The position numbers and the translations under genes are program-made. A stretch of 8,968 bases of DNA from contig DATIFQ010000172.1 in NCBI GenBank assembly GCA_035455185.1, forward strand, positions 1 through 8,968, written 5' to 3'. The notes under the pieces are model-generated. The model saw only the letters and a list, made by a program, of their open reading frames with translations, ran no database searches and had not been told where the DNA came from. Position 1 is the first letter of the stretch. Each line of letters begins with the position of its first letter. This stretch comes from JAEHDI01 sp035455185. Lineage in GTDB: Bacteria; Acidobacteriota; Terriglobia; Bryobacterales; Bryobacteraceae. Below, one piece after another: positions 1-6,781 of the stretch.

Positions 1-270
1 TCCCGCGATGAAGCCGATCGGTACGCCGATCAGCGTTGCCAGCAGAAGAATCTTACCGGTGCCTACGATCGCATTGGCCATGCCCCCGCCGGCCTCACCG
101 ACCGGTTTCGGCAACTGCGTAAAGAAGTCCCAGTTCAGTGCCGTCGCCCCATGCCAAAGAAGGTAGCCGAGGATGAAAAACAGCACGGAGACGGTAATCG
201 CAGCGGAGATGCCGGTAACGCTGAACATCACGACATTCACCGCCTTGCGCCTTACGAAGCGGTAGTTCAT
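1..270 (-). CDS. pstA: Phosphate ABC transporter permease PstA (5' part only, runs off left edge)
   Basis: Inner-membrane permease that pairs with PstC to form the phosphate channel of the PstSCAB importer. Only the first 90 codons are visible, read from the ATG at 270-268 down to base 1. The protein begins MNYRFVRRKAV and has one clear hydrophobic segment at about residues 10-33 (VNVVMFSVTGISAAITVSVLF). A periplasmic stretch with WDFFTQLPKP follows, then a glycine-rich GGGMANAIVGT segment and the start of a second membrane helix (ILLLATLIGVPIGF). This is the usual PstA N-terminal layout. The start codon overlaps the pstC stop in an ATGA arrangement, which indicates translational coupling. 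The EAA loop and the other helices lie outside the window. The identity follows from these motifs and from the position directly after pstC. Confidence 0.9.
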   Translation of the reverse strand, partial: MNYRFVRRKAVNVVMFSVTGISAAITVSVLFFILGYLLWHGATALNWDFFTQLPKPVGEAGGGMANAIVGTGKILLLATLIGVPIGFIAG

Positions 271-1250
271 GGCTGTGAAGATCCCCCGGGGGTGGTGGCA
301 AGGATCAGGACCCGCGCCAGTCCGTTGATTACGATGGTGAGCAGAAACAGCACCAGTCCAAGTTCAATCAGCGCGCTCAGGTGCAGATCGTCTGTGGCCT
401 CAGTGAATTCATTCGCAATTACAGCCGCAATCGAATACCCGGCGTCAAACAACGAAGCGCCGATTTTCGGGTTGTTACCGATGACCATTGTGACCGCCAT
501 CGTCTCGCCCAGCGCCCGAGCGAGCGCGAGAAACACGGACCCGGCGATACCGAGCCGAGCGAACGGCACAACCACCTGCCAGGTTGCCTCCCAACGCGTG
601 GCGCCGATCGCGAGGGCCGCTTCTCTCTGCTCTCGCGGAACAGCGAGGAGCGCTTCCCTGGATATCGAGACGATGAAAGGAAGAATCATGATCGCCAGGA
701 TGAGCCCAGCGGCCAGCAGGCCGACGCCGAGAACCGGCCCCTGAAAGAATGGCAGGAACCCGAACGTACTCTTCAGGGTCGGCTGTAATGTCTCGCGCAA
801 CAACGGCACCAGGACGAAAATCGCGAGCAGTCCGTAAATCACGCTTGGCACCGCGGCCAGCAGCTCGACCAGAAAGGTGAGTGCGTCGGAAATCTTCGGC
901 GGCGCCAGTTCGGACAGGAAGATCGCCGCCGCGACCCCGAGCGGCACCGCGATGACCAGGGCGACAATCGAGGTCACCACAGTACCATAGATGAACGGAA
1001 GCGCCCCGAACTCGCCCGCCACGGGGTCCCATGCCGTTGAATAGAAGAATCCCCATCCGAATTTCTCACGGGACAGCGCCGAGCTTCGGTATAACTCGAA
1101 AACCAGCAGAACCGTGATCAGAAGGATGAGGGACGCGACCGTTAACGTCAGAATGTGCGCGAGTTCGTCGCCATCCCGGAGGCGCCGCACCAGTGCCCAC
1201 GCATGCCCACGTGTGCCCCGGTTGTCGATCTGGACCGCGGAACTTGCCAT
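267..1250 (-). CDS. pstC: Phosphate ABC transporter permease PstC
   Basis: Second inner-membrane permease of the high-affinity phosphate importer, 327 residues, close to the usual PstC length. Hydrophobic segments lie at about residues 32-53, 85-113, 125-151, 171-195, 232-258 and 292-318, consistent with six membrane helices. The cytoplasmic EAA loop that docks on the PstB ATPase is at about 207-229 (REAALAIGATRWEATWQVVVP). The segment ALARALGETMAVTMVIGN at 242-259 is highly characteristic of PstC. The ATG at 1250-1248 lies only 4 bases after the pstS stop codon, and no good Shine-Dalgarno sequence precedes it, so translation is probably coupled to pstS. The stop overlaps the pstA start (ATGA). 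Nothing is truncated or unusual. Confidence 0.95.
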   Translation of the reverse strand: MASSAVQIDNRGTRGHAWALVRRLRDGDELAHILTLTVASLILLITVLLVFELYRSSALSREKFGWGFFYSTAWDPVAGEFGALPFIYGTVVTSIVALVIAVPLGVAAAIFLSELAPPKISDALTFLVELLAAVPSVIYGLLAIFVLVPLLRETLQPTLKSTFGFLPFFQGPVLGVGLLAAGLILAIMILPFIVSISREALLAVPREQREAALAIGATRWEATWQVVVPFARLGIAGSVFLALARALGETMAVTMVIGNNPKIGASLFDAGYSIAAVIANEFTEATDDLHLSALIELGLVLFLLTIVINGLARVLILATTPGGSSQP

Positions 1251-1254
1251 GGAG

Positions 1255-2262
1255 TTACCGGATTTTTCCGATCGTCTTCAGTTCGTTCGCGATAACAGCC
1301 TTCGGAAGCGGGGCGTATCCCAGAGGCTCTGCCATCGCTTGTCCTTCGTGAAGCATCCAGCGAAGAAAATCCGTCAGGATCTTGCGTTTCCCGCCGTCCT
1401 GGATGCTGGAGGGAAGCAGCAGCCAGGTGAAGCTCGATACCGGATAAGCGTCCTTTCCGGCTGCGTACGTGATGGAGACACGGAAGTCGTCGGGCATGTT
1501 CGCGGCGGCGGAGGCTGCCGCCGCGGTCACGCTCTTGAGATCGGGCCTGACGAAGGTGCCGGACGCATTCTGGATACGGCCATACGGCATCTTGTTCTGG
1601 ATGGCGTACACCAGCTCCACATATCCGATCGAATTCGGCGTCTGCTTTACCAGTCCGGAGACACCCTCGTTACCCTTGGCTCCGAGGCCGGCGGGCCAAC
1701 TCACCGCGTTCCCCGAACCCACCTTTGATTTCCACGCCGGGCTGGCCTTTGCGAGAAAGTCCGTCCAGACGAATGTCGTGCCGCTGCCGTCAGAACGCCG
1801 CACCGGAATAATGCCTGCGGAGGGCAGTTTCGCGCGCGGGTTGGCCTTCGCGAGGACCGGATCATTCCATTTGGTAACCGTTCCAAGGTAGATTCCGGAC
1901 AGGACTTCCGGAGTGAAGTTCAGCTCCTGTGTCACTCCCGGCACGTTGTAGGTGGCCACTACCGCCCCGAGCACGGTCGGAAAGTGGAGGACGCGCGTAG
2001 GCGACTTCGAGAGCTGCTCGTCGGTCATCGGGCTGTCGGACGCCCCGAAGTCGACCGTCCCCGCCAGCAACTGCCGGATACCACCGCCGGAACCGATGGA
2101 CTGGTAGTTGATCTGTGCCTGGGGATTCTTCTTGTGGAACTCGTCAAACCACTTGGCATAGATGGGGTACGGGAAGGTAGCTCCGGCCCCGTTGACCAGG
2201 ACCTGGCTAAGAGCGGGGATCGTCACAGCCAGCAGCAACAGAGCAGGAATTGCGCGTCTCAC
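1255..2262 (-). CDS. pstS: Periplasmic phosphate-binding protein PstS
   Basis: Periplasmic receptor that binds inorganic phosphate and delivers it to PstCA. It has 335 residues. The first 20 (MRRAIPALLLLAVTIPALSQ) form a signal peptide and there is no lipobox cysteine. Family phosphate-contact motifs are all present: GAGATFPYPIYAKW (26-38, T29/F30), SIGSGGGIRQL (55-65, S58), DFGASD (71-76, D76) and RRSDGSGTTFVW (155-166, R156, S160, G161, T162). By alignment from memory these match T10/F11, S38, D56, R135 and S139-T141 of mature E. coli PstS. The start is GTG at 2262-2260, supported by an AAGGAG ribosome-binding site 7 bases upstream. It is the first gene of pstSCA. Two Pho-box-like repeat clusters lie in its upstream region, suggesting induction by phosphate starvation. 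Confidence 0.96.
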   Translation of the reverse strand: MRRAIPALLLLAVTIPALSQVLVNGAGATFPYPIYAKWFDEFHKKNPQAQINYQSIGSGGGIRQLLAGTVDFGASDSPMTDEQLSKSPTRVLHFPTVLGAVVATYNVPGVTQELNFTPEVLSGIYLGTVTKWNDPVLAKANPRAKLPSAGIIPVRRSDGSGTTFVWTDFLAKASPAWKSKVGSGNAVSWPAGLGAKGNEGVSGLVKQTPNSIGYVELVYAIQNKMPYGRIQNASGTFVRPDLKSVTAAAASAAANMPDDFRVSITYAAGKDAYPVSSFTWLLLPSSIQDGGKRKILTDFLRWMLHEGQAMAEPLGYAPLPKAVIANELKTIGKIR

Positions 2263-2269
2263 AAATTGT

Positions 2270-2275
2270 CTCCTT
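2270..2275 (-). promoter_or_regulatory. Ribosome-binding site of pstS
   Basis: On the minus strand AAGGAG is followed by a 7-base spacer and then GTG. This well-placed Shine-Dalgarno sequence fixes the non-ATG start of pstS. The encoded protein then opens directly with a complete signal peptide. Confidence 0.75.
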
Positions 2276-2296
2276 GTAACATTCTCGAAACCAAAC

Positions 2297-2318
2297 GTTA
2301 CAATTCAATTACATTTCA
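2297..2318 (-). promoter_or_regulatory. Putative Pho box proximal to pstS (two 11-bp direct repeats)
   Basis: Two head-to-tail 11-mers, GTTACAATTCA (2297-2307) and ATTACATTTCA (2308-2318), differ at two positions. Read toward pstS they give ATGTAAT-TGAA-TTGTAAC. This has the 7+4+7 layout of the enterobacterial Pho box (CTGTCAT-AWAW-CTGTCAY), with 5 of 7 matches in each half by my count. The site ends about 10 bases before a weak -10-like GAGAAT (2286-2281), the spacing usual for PhoB-activated promoters lacking a good -35. One difficulty is that a start from that -10 would leave almost no leader ahead of the ribosome-binding site. An 8-bp inverted repeat, ACAATTCA (2300-2307) / TGAATTGT (2320-2327), overlaps the site. 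Confidence 0.45.
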
Positions 2319-2395
2319 ATGAATTGTCGGTTTGTGGGATGGCCGGCTAGGCCCAACACGGGGGCAGGCCGTGATCGAAGAAAAATCAAAATGCC

Positions 2396-2428
2396 GTGAC
2401 AATATTATTACAAAACGGCTACAAGCCC
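2396..2428. promoter_or_regulatory. Putative distal Pho box (three 11-bp repeats)
   Basis: Three consecutive 11-mers, GTGACAATATT (2396-2406), ATTACAAAACG (2407-2417) and GCTACAAGCCC (2418-2428), each carry ACAA in the same place (2399, 2410, 2421). On the minus strand the cores read TTGTAGC, TTGTAAT and TTGTCAC with 4-base spacers, a Pho-box-like pattern oriented toward pstS. The array also sits directly upstream of a TATGAT -10-like hexamer serving the plus-strand gene at 2470, so it could control either or both divergent genes. The 11-base period (one helical turn) is seen directly. Binding by a PhoB-type regulator is inferred. Confidence 0.42.
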
Positions 2429-2446
2429 GGCAAACTGTTGTATGAT
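2418..2446 (+). promoter_or_regulatory. Possible promoter of the metalloprotease gene
   Basis: TATGAT at 2441-2446 matches the -10 consensus at 5 of 6 positions. The hexamer 17 bases upstream, GCTACA (2418-2423), matches the -35 consensus only in its last three bases and lies inside the third 11-bp repeat. A poor -35 overlapped by an activator site is typical of regulator-dependent promoters. Transcription would begin near 2453, just before a GAAGG Shine-Dalgarno-like sequence at 2454-2458. Confidence 0.35.
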
Positions 2447-2469
2447 CGGATCTGAAGGCGATTGTTACA

Positions 2470-3015
2470 ATGAGGTTACGAGCTCCGGCGCTCATGGCGT
2501 TTGTCGCTTTCGGGTTCCTGCGGGCGGAAGGGTTGCCCGTCTGCCTCGTCGACCGAGCAGGGCTTGACCCGATCACGCTGAGTGCCTTTGAGAAAGAACT
2601 CCAGTCGCTGCTGCCCGAAGGCTCCGCAATCCTGCATCGAGCGCCGTGTGATGTGGAAAGACCCACACGTTCGGTTCGTTTGACCATCCGTTCGGAACCT
2701 CCACGGCAACTCCCGAAGGCCCTTGGCGTGGCCTATCTGTCCGCCACAGGACAGGTTCTACCGATTCTCGACGTCTATTTGTCGCGGCTCTCCTCGTACT
2801 TGAACTGGCCTCGCACACCCTACGTTGTCGGACGGGCGCTGGCCCGAGTGGCCGCCCACGAGTTTGGGCACTTCCTTGTTCAAGATGCAGGCCATCATCA
2901 AGACGGACTGATGCGCAGCCAGTTCCCTTACTGGCTGCTTGCAGATCCTGACCCCACACCTTTCCGAATGGCGGCGAATGCGCGGCCGCCCTTCCGTCTT
3001 CTCTCATCCCGCTAG
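2470..3015 (+). CDS. Small secreted putative zinc metalloprotease (HExxH protein)
   Basis: A 181-residue protein of unknown substrate. Residues 1-19 form a hydrophobic signal peptide (MRLRAPALMAFVAFGFLRA), so it is probably exported. The key feature is AHEFGH at 129-134, a zinc-binding HExxH motif (H130, E131, H134). A further histidine pair follows at H142/H143 in DAGHHQDGLMRS, and the GLM (146-148) may act as a Met-turn. The spacing HExxH-x7-H is longer than the classical metzincin HExxHxxGxxH. I recall the pattern HEIGHLLLGxxxHxxxGLM in acidobacterial hypothetical proteins. Cysteines 25 and 60 might form a disulfide. The start ATG lies 11 bases after GAAGG. It is divergent from pstS across 207 bp. 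Protease activity is inferred from the motif only. Confidence 0.72.
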   Translation: MRLRAPALMAFVAFGFLRAEGLPVCLVDRAGLDPITLSAFEKELQSLLPEGSAILHRAPCDVERPTRSVRLTIRSEPPRQLPKALGVAYLSATGQVLPILDVYLSRLSSYLNWPRTPYVVGRALARVAAHEFGHFLVQDAGHHQDGLMRSQFPYWLLADPDPTPFRMAANARPPFRLLSSR

Positions 3016-3164
3016 GCCAAAAGGCTAGCGATCGAATTCACAAAACCGCAACACGAAATTTCTTGCTTGTTAACAGCCGGCTGTTAACTTAAGGCTCTGG
3101 TGACGGCCGAGAGTGTTGTGCGACCGCGATAGATCTCTATGACTACGCAAACAAAGGAAAGCCG
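3016..3164 (+). promoter_or_regulatory. Intergenic leader of the TIGR03437/receptor operon
   Basis: This 149-bp gap holds a perfect 20-bp palindrome (3069-3088) and, further down, a weak promoter-like pair TTGTGC (3116-3121) and TATGAC (3138-3143) with a 16-base spacer. A good ribosome-binding site AAAGGA (3153-3158) lies 6 bases before the ATG at 3165. I see no strong terminator after the metalloprotease gene, so read-through into this operon is possible. The promoter assignment is tentative. Confidence 0.3.
3069..3088. promoter_or_regulatory. Perfect 20-bp palindrome, candidate operator
   Basis: GTTAACAGCC is followed directly by its exact reverse complement GGCTGTTAAC. The symmetry breaks at the next base on each side (T/T). 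It lies 76 bp upstream of the start codon at 3165 and about 50 bp upstream of the weak -10-like site. Size and symmetry fit a binding site for a dimeric repressor or activator such as a TetR-type protein. No T-run follows, so it is unlikely to be a terminator. No cognate regulator is visible in the window. Confidence 0.5.
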
Positions 3165-3923
3165 ATGAAAGCAATTCTAAGGACCTCTCTGCTTTGCTGC
3201 CTCGCTACGGCGAGTCTGTTGGCACAAGGTTCGCTCTCCGTGATCAATGGCGCAAGGTTTGAATTGCGTTACCCGGTTTCTCCGGGTTCATACGCGCAGG
3301 CGTATGGTGTGTACCCGGGTGTACAGACCGAGTTCGCCCAAACGGTGCCCCTGCCCCCGCAGCTCGGAGGTGTGCAGGTATTGGTAGCAGGCACCGCAGC
3401 ACCTCTTGTCGCGGTGACTTCAGAAGCGGTCAGTTTCCAGGTTCCGAGAAACACTCCAATTGGACGGGCGGAAGTCAGTGTGAGAAAAGATGGCACAGTT
3501 TTGGCGACGGGATCGGTGGACGTCGTGCCGGTTTCACCCGGAGTCTTCTTCGTCCTGACAGATCCGCTCTCTCAAGGTGGTGTGCTCAACGACATCAGCC
3601 TGTATGCAGTGAAGGAGACCCCGGCACAACGCGGCAAGGCGATCCAAATCTTTGGAACCGGCCAGGGCCCGGTCGACATTGACGTTCCGGACGGCGCCGC
3701 TCCGCCCTCCGGCACGCTCGCACATGCGCGCGCAGCCACTAAAGTCTACATCTCCGTCGACGAAGCGGAGGTTACGTTCAGCGGCCTGTCGCCGCAGTTT
3801 CCGGGACTTTGGCAGATCAACGCCACTGTTCCAAACAAAACCTACGTTTCAGGTCAGGTGCCATTGGTTGTCACGATTGATGGCGTGCCTAGCAACCAAA
3901 CCAGTTTCTGGGTAGCCGAGTAG
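3165..3923 (+). CDS. Secreted stand-alone TIGR03437-domain protein
   Basis: A 252-residue exported protein with a signal peptide at 1-21 (MKAILRTSLLCCLATASLLAQ). The rest corresponds to one TIGR03437 unit, the domain usually seen at the C-terminus of large Solibacter exported proteins, made of two immunoglobulin/IPT-like halves. The first half (about 25-122) shows VINGA, VSPGSYAQAYG, PLPPQLGGVQVLV, APLVAV and VSFQVP. The second half (about 126-251) shows SPGVFFV, RGKAIQIFGTGQGPV, VTFSGLSPQFPGLWQINATVP and PLVVTIDGVPSNQ. No catalytic residues are recognisable. It is the first of three close-set genes, with 35 bp to the receptor gene, so it may be a periplasmic or surface accessory of that receptor. 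The role is unknown. The family call is firm because the GTGxGPV and GLxPxxxGLWQINxxVP motifs are diagnostic. Confidence 0.85.
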   Translation: MKAILRTSLLCCLATASLLAQGSLSVINGARFELRYPVSPGSYAQAYGVYPGVQTEFAQTVPLPPQLGGVQVLVAGTAAPLVAVTSEAVSFQVPRNTPIGRAEVSVRKDGTVLATGSVDVVPVSPGVFFVLTDPLSQGGVLNDISLYAVKETPAQRGKAIQIFGTGQGPVDIDVPDGAAPPSGTLAHARAATKVYISVDEAEVTFSGLSPQFPGLWQINATVPNKTYVSGQVPLVVTIDGVPSNQTSFWVAE

Positions 3924-3958
3924 CAAGGTAGCACTTTACTTGGAGAAAGACAGCGGTA

Positions 3959-6742
3959 GTGAAAATGAACAAAACAAAGACCTTGAGTTGTTTGGTCGCG
4001 CTGCTGGCAGCACTGGCGATCACCCCGTCATATGGCCAGGCCGGAGAAGAAGAGGGAAGCATGATTGTCGGCGCCGTGTTTGACGCGGCAAACGGCCAGC
4101 CGGTCCGCGGCGCCAAGGTCTTCGTCAAGGATCAGCCGTCGATCGCGACGGTGACGGACACGGACGGCCAGTACAGGCTTTCGGTACCGCCCGGTCAATA
4201 CACACTGGCCATCCAGGCGGCGAATTACCTGGACACGGCCATCGAAGCGGTGGATGCCAAGCCTGGCGAACCGGTGCAGGCGAGCACGGTAATGGCGGCA
4301 GTAGGAAGCGTTACCACTGTGGAGGTTGTGGAGAAGGCCGGAGCGGCGACTGCTACGGCCGAGGCGATGCTGGCTGAGCGGAAGCTGGCTCCTGTGATCA
4401 GCGACACGCTCAGCAACGAAGAGATCAAGAAGTCGACGGCCTCTGACGCCGCTGCCGTCCTCGAGAAAGTCACTGGCGTATCCGTCGTACAGGGCGGCTA
4501 CGTCTATGTGCGGGGTCTCGGGGAGCGCTACAGCGCCACAATGCTGAACAATGCCCTGTTGCCGACGACCGAACCGGAACGGCGCGTGGTGCCGCTCGAT
4601 CTTTTCCCTGCTTCGCTGATCGACAACATCAAGGTGCTCAAGACTTACACTCCCGACCTGCCAGGCGAGTTTGCAGGCGGCCTGGTGCAGATGCAGACAG
4701 TCGATTTCCCATCGGCGCGCATGTTTCGGGTCAGTGTCAGCACCGGGTTCAACAGCCGCACATCTTTCGATCGGTTTGGCACCTATCCGGGCGGCGGCAG
4801 CGACTTCTTTGGATTCGATGACGGCAGCCGCAGCATTCCCAGTTCGATCCCGGCAGATCGCCTGTTCCAGGGGAGTTTTTCGGACGAGGAGTTCCAGGCC
4901 TTCGGCCGTTCATTTCCGGACAACTGGGAGTCAAGGCCGATCGACTCGATGCGCCCCTCTCAGACCTACACGGTCGCCGGCGGCGACACGTTCGGCCGCG
5001 TCGGGCTTGTGGGCGCGCTCACGTTCAGCAACAAGCCACAGCGGATTCAGGAAATGCAGAGGTATCTGACCAATTCCGGCAACGGGAACCCGGTGATTCT
5101 GACGGAATACCCGGATTACACCTCCAACATGGAGTCCGCTCGACTTGGCGGAGTGCTGAACGCCGCCATCCGGATTACGCCCGCGAACAAGTTGGTGTTT
5201 CGAAACCTCCTCACTCGGGACAGCGACAAGGAAGCCCGCGTCTTCAGCGGTTACAATGGCGGCACCGACACTTATATTCAGGCGGAGCGGCTTCGATGGA
5301 TCGAACGCGGCTTGTATTCGAGCAGCGTGGAAGGCGAGCATGCGGTCCAGCGGCTGGGCAACAGCCTTTTCCACTGGCAGTTCACGTTTTCGTCGTCCAC
5401 CCGTGACGAGCCCGATCTTCGTGAAGTCGTTCGCGGCCGGATGGATGACGGGAGCTACGCATTTCTCGCCCTGAACGAGTCCGGATTGCGTTTCTATAAC
5501 GGACTCAAGGACCGCATCTACGAACCGCAGGCAGAATGGGGAAAGCCGTTTTTTGCGGGGCGTGTCAGCGGCATGTTGAAAGTCGGTTTTCGCGGCACAT
5601 TCCGCACCCGTGACTTCTGGGCGCGGCGATTCCGGTTTATTCCGAACCGCGTCATCACTCTCGATCTGTTGGCCCCTTCGAATGAGCTCTTCGGCCCGAG
5701 CGATATTCGCCCGGACGGCTTTCAGGTGCTCGAGTACACTCGCGGCACTGACACCTACGACGCCGACATGGATGTCTATGGCGGGTTTGCGATGGTCGAT
5801 CTCTCGCTCGGCCCCCGCTGGCGGCTCATCGGCGGCACTCGCATTGAGGACGCCTCCGTCAATGTGCACACGATCGACCCAAGAGTGCCTGGAGCGGTGC
5901 CGACGACGGCTGCGCTGAACAACCGCGACGCGCTGCCAAGCATCAACCTGATTTACGCTCTGACCCCCAGGCAGAACCTCCGTTTCGGCTACGGGCGGAC
6001 GCTCTCCCGTCCCGACTTCCGCGAACTGTCCCCGTTCGAGTTCTTGAACGTGCTGGGCGGCTTTAGTGTGATCGGTAATCCGAACCTCAAACGGGCCAGC
6101 ATCGACAACTTCGATGCACGTTGGGAGTGGTTCCGCGGGGGCGATGAGTTGTTCGCGGTCAGCTATTTTTACAAGGACTTCACGGACCCGATTGAGGTGA
6201 CGATCCGTCCGACCACCGGCGACCTTCGAGAGAGCTTCCTTAATGCGAAGGCCGCGAGAAACCAAGGAGTGGAACTCGAGTTTCGGAAGAATCTTGGCTC
6301 ACTTAGCCGGACGCTCGCCCAGTTCAACGTCCACTCCAACTTCACCGTTGTGGACTCGAACGTCAAAATCCCGGATGGACAAGACTTGCTCCTGACCTCC
6401 CGGCAGCGACCGCTGGTGGGGCAATCGCGGTACATCGCCAACGTGATCACGGAGTGGTTCCGTCCGAAGTGGCGGAGCAACGCGCGCTTCTATGCGAACG
6501 CGGTTTCGCGCCGGATTACCGACGTCGGCTCGGTGGGGCTTCCGGACATCTATCAGGAGCGCAGCATGTTCCTGGACTTCGTCTACCAGTTCGACATCGT
6601 CGAAAATGGCAAGTGGTCGATCCGGTTTAGCGCGGAGAACCTCGCAGACAACAACTACCGCTGGACGCAGGCGGGAATCCTTCAGCGCAGTTTCCAGCTT
6701 GGCCGCACATACAACGTCGGAACGAGCTTTTCGATTTTTTGA
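3959..6742 (+). CDS. TonB-dependent outer-membrane receptor with carboxypeptidase-regulatory-like N-terminus
   Basis: A 927-residue outer-membrane transporter expected to import a bound ligand using TonB-ExbBD energy. Signal peptide 1-27 ends near SYGQA. A carboxypeptidase-regulatory-like beta-sandwich follows at about 34-113 (GAVFDAANGQPVRGAKVFV, DTDGQYRLSVPPGQYTL). A candidate TonB box TVEVVE is at 120-125. The plug domain (about 137-248) contains VLEKVTGVSVVQGGYVYVRG, LGERYSATMLNNALLPTTEPE, VPLDLFPASLIDNIKVLKTY and PGEFAGGLVQMQT. The barrel fills the remainder, with RFGYGRTLSRPDFRELSPFEF and NPNLKRASIDNFDARWEWF (from N707), and ends in a terminal phenylalanine, typical of outer-membrane proteins. 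The start is either GTG 3959 or ATG 3965 two codons later; GGAG at 3942-3945 is far from both. The substrate is not deducible from sequence. Confidence 0.93.
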   Translation: MKMNKTKTLSCLVALLAALAITPSYGQAGEEEGSMIVGAVFDAANGQPVRGAKVFVKDQPSIATVTDTDGQYRLSVPPGQYTLAIQAANYLDTAIEAVDAKPGEPVQASTVMAAVGSVTTVEVVEKAGAATATAEAMLAERKLAPVISDTLSNEEIKKSTASDAAAVLEKVTGVSVVQGGYVYVRGLGERYSATMLNNALLPTTEPERRVVPLDLFPASLIDNIKVLKTYTPDLPGEFAGGLVQMQTVDFPSARMFRVSVSTGFNSRTSFDRFGTYPGGGSDFFGFDDGSRSIPSSIPADRLFQGSFSDEEFQAFGRSFPDNWESRPIDSMRPSQTYTVAGGDTFGRVGLVGALTFSNKPQRIQEMQRYLTNSGNGNPVILTEYPDYTSNMESARLGGVLNAAIRITPANKLVFRNLLTRDSDKEARVFSGYNGGTDTYIQAERLRWIERGLYSSSVEGEHAVQRLGNSLFHWQFTFSSSTRDEPDLREVVRGRMDDGSYAFLALNESGLRFYNGLKDRIYEPQAEWGKPFFAGRVSGMLKVGFRGTFRTRDFWARRFRFIPNRVITLDLLAPSNELFGPSDIRPDGFQVLEYTRGTDTYDADMDVYGGFAMVDLSLGPRWRLIGGTRIEDASVNVHTIDPRVPGAVPTTAALNNRDALPSINLIYALTPRQNLRFGYGRTLSRPDFRELSPFEFLNVLGGFSVIGNPNLKRASIDNFDARWEWFRGGDELFAVSYFYKDFTDPIEVTIRPTTGDLRESFLNAKAARNQGVELEFRKNLGSLSRTLAQFNVHSNFTVVDSNVKIPDGQDLLLTSRQRPLVGQSRYIANVITEWFRPKWRSNARFYANAVSRRITDVGSVGLPDIYQERSMFLDFVYQFDIVENGKWSIRFSAENLADNNYRWTQAGILQRSFQLGRTYNVGTSFSIF

Positions 6743-6763
6743 CAGAACGCACACTCTTGAATG

Positions 6764-6773
6764 AGGAGAGGAA
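6764..6773 (+). promoter_or_regulatory. Ribosome-binding site deciding the start of the beta-helix gene
   Basis: The purine-rich AGGAGAGGAA lies inside the first codons that would follow an ATG at 6761 and ends 8 bases before a second in-frame ATG at 6782. The position favours 6782 as the true start, which places the signal peptide at the very N-terminus of the protein. Confidence 0.65.
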
Positions 6774-6781
6774 CTGAAACC

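Noticed and set aside
151..744. A 197-codon plus-strand open frame over pstA/pstC
   Set aside because: It is antisense to firmly identified pst genes, with low-complexity Ser/Ala/Arg-rich content and no domain.
2263..2469. Possibility of a small RNA or riboswitch upstream of pstS
   Set aside because: No recognisable conserved RNA fold is visible, and the repeats present are better explained as protein-binding sites.
3011..3029. Small hairpin GCTAG(G)CC-AAAA-GGCTAGC at the end of the metalloprotease gene
   Set aside because: The 7-bp stem has a bulge and no T-run follows, so I do not call it a terminator; weak attenuation cannot be excluded.
4931..6265. A 444-codon open frame on the minus strand inside the receptor gene
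   Set aside because: It is codon-aligned antisense to the receptor gene, a common artefact in high-GC DNA. It shows no recognisable domain, while the plus strand encodes an unmistakable TonB receptor.
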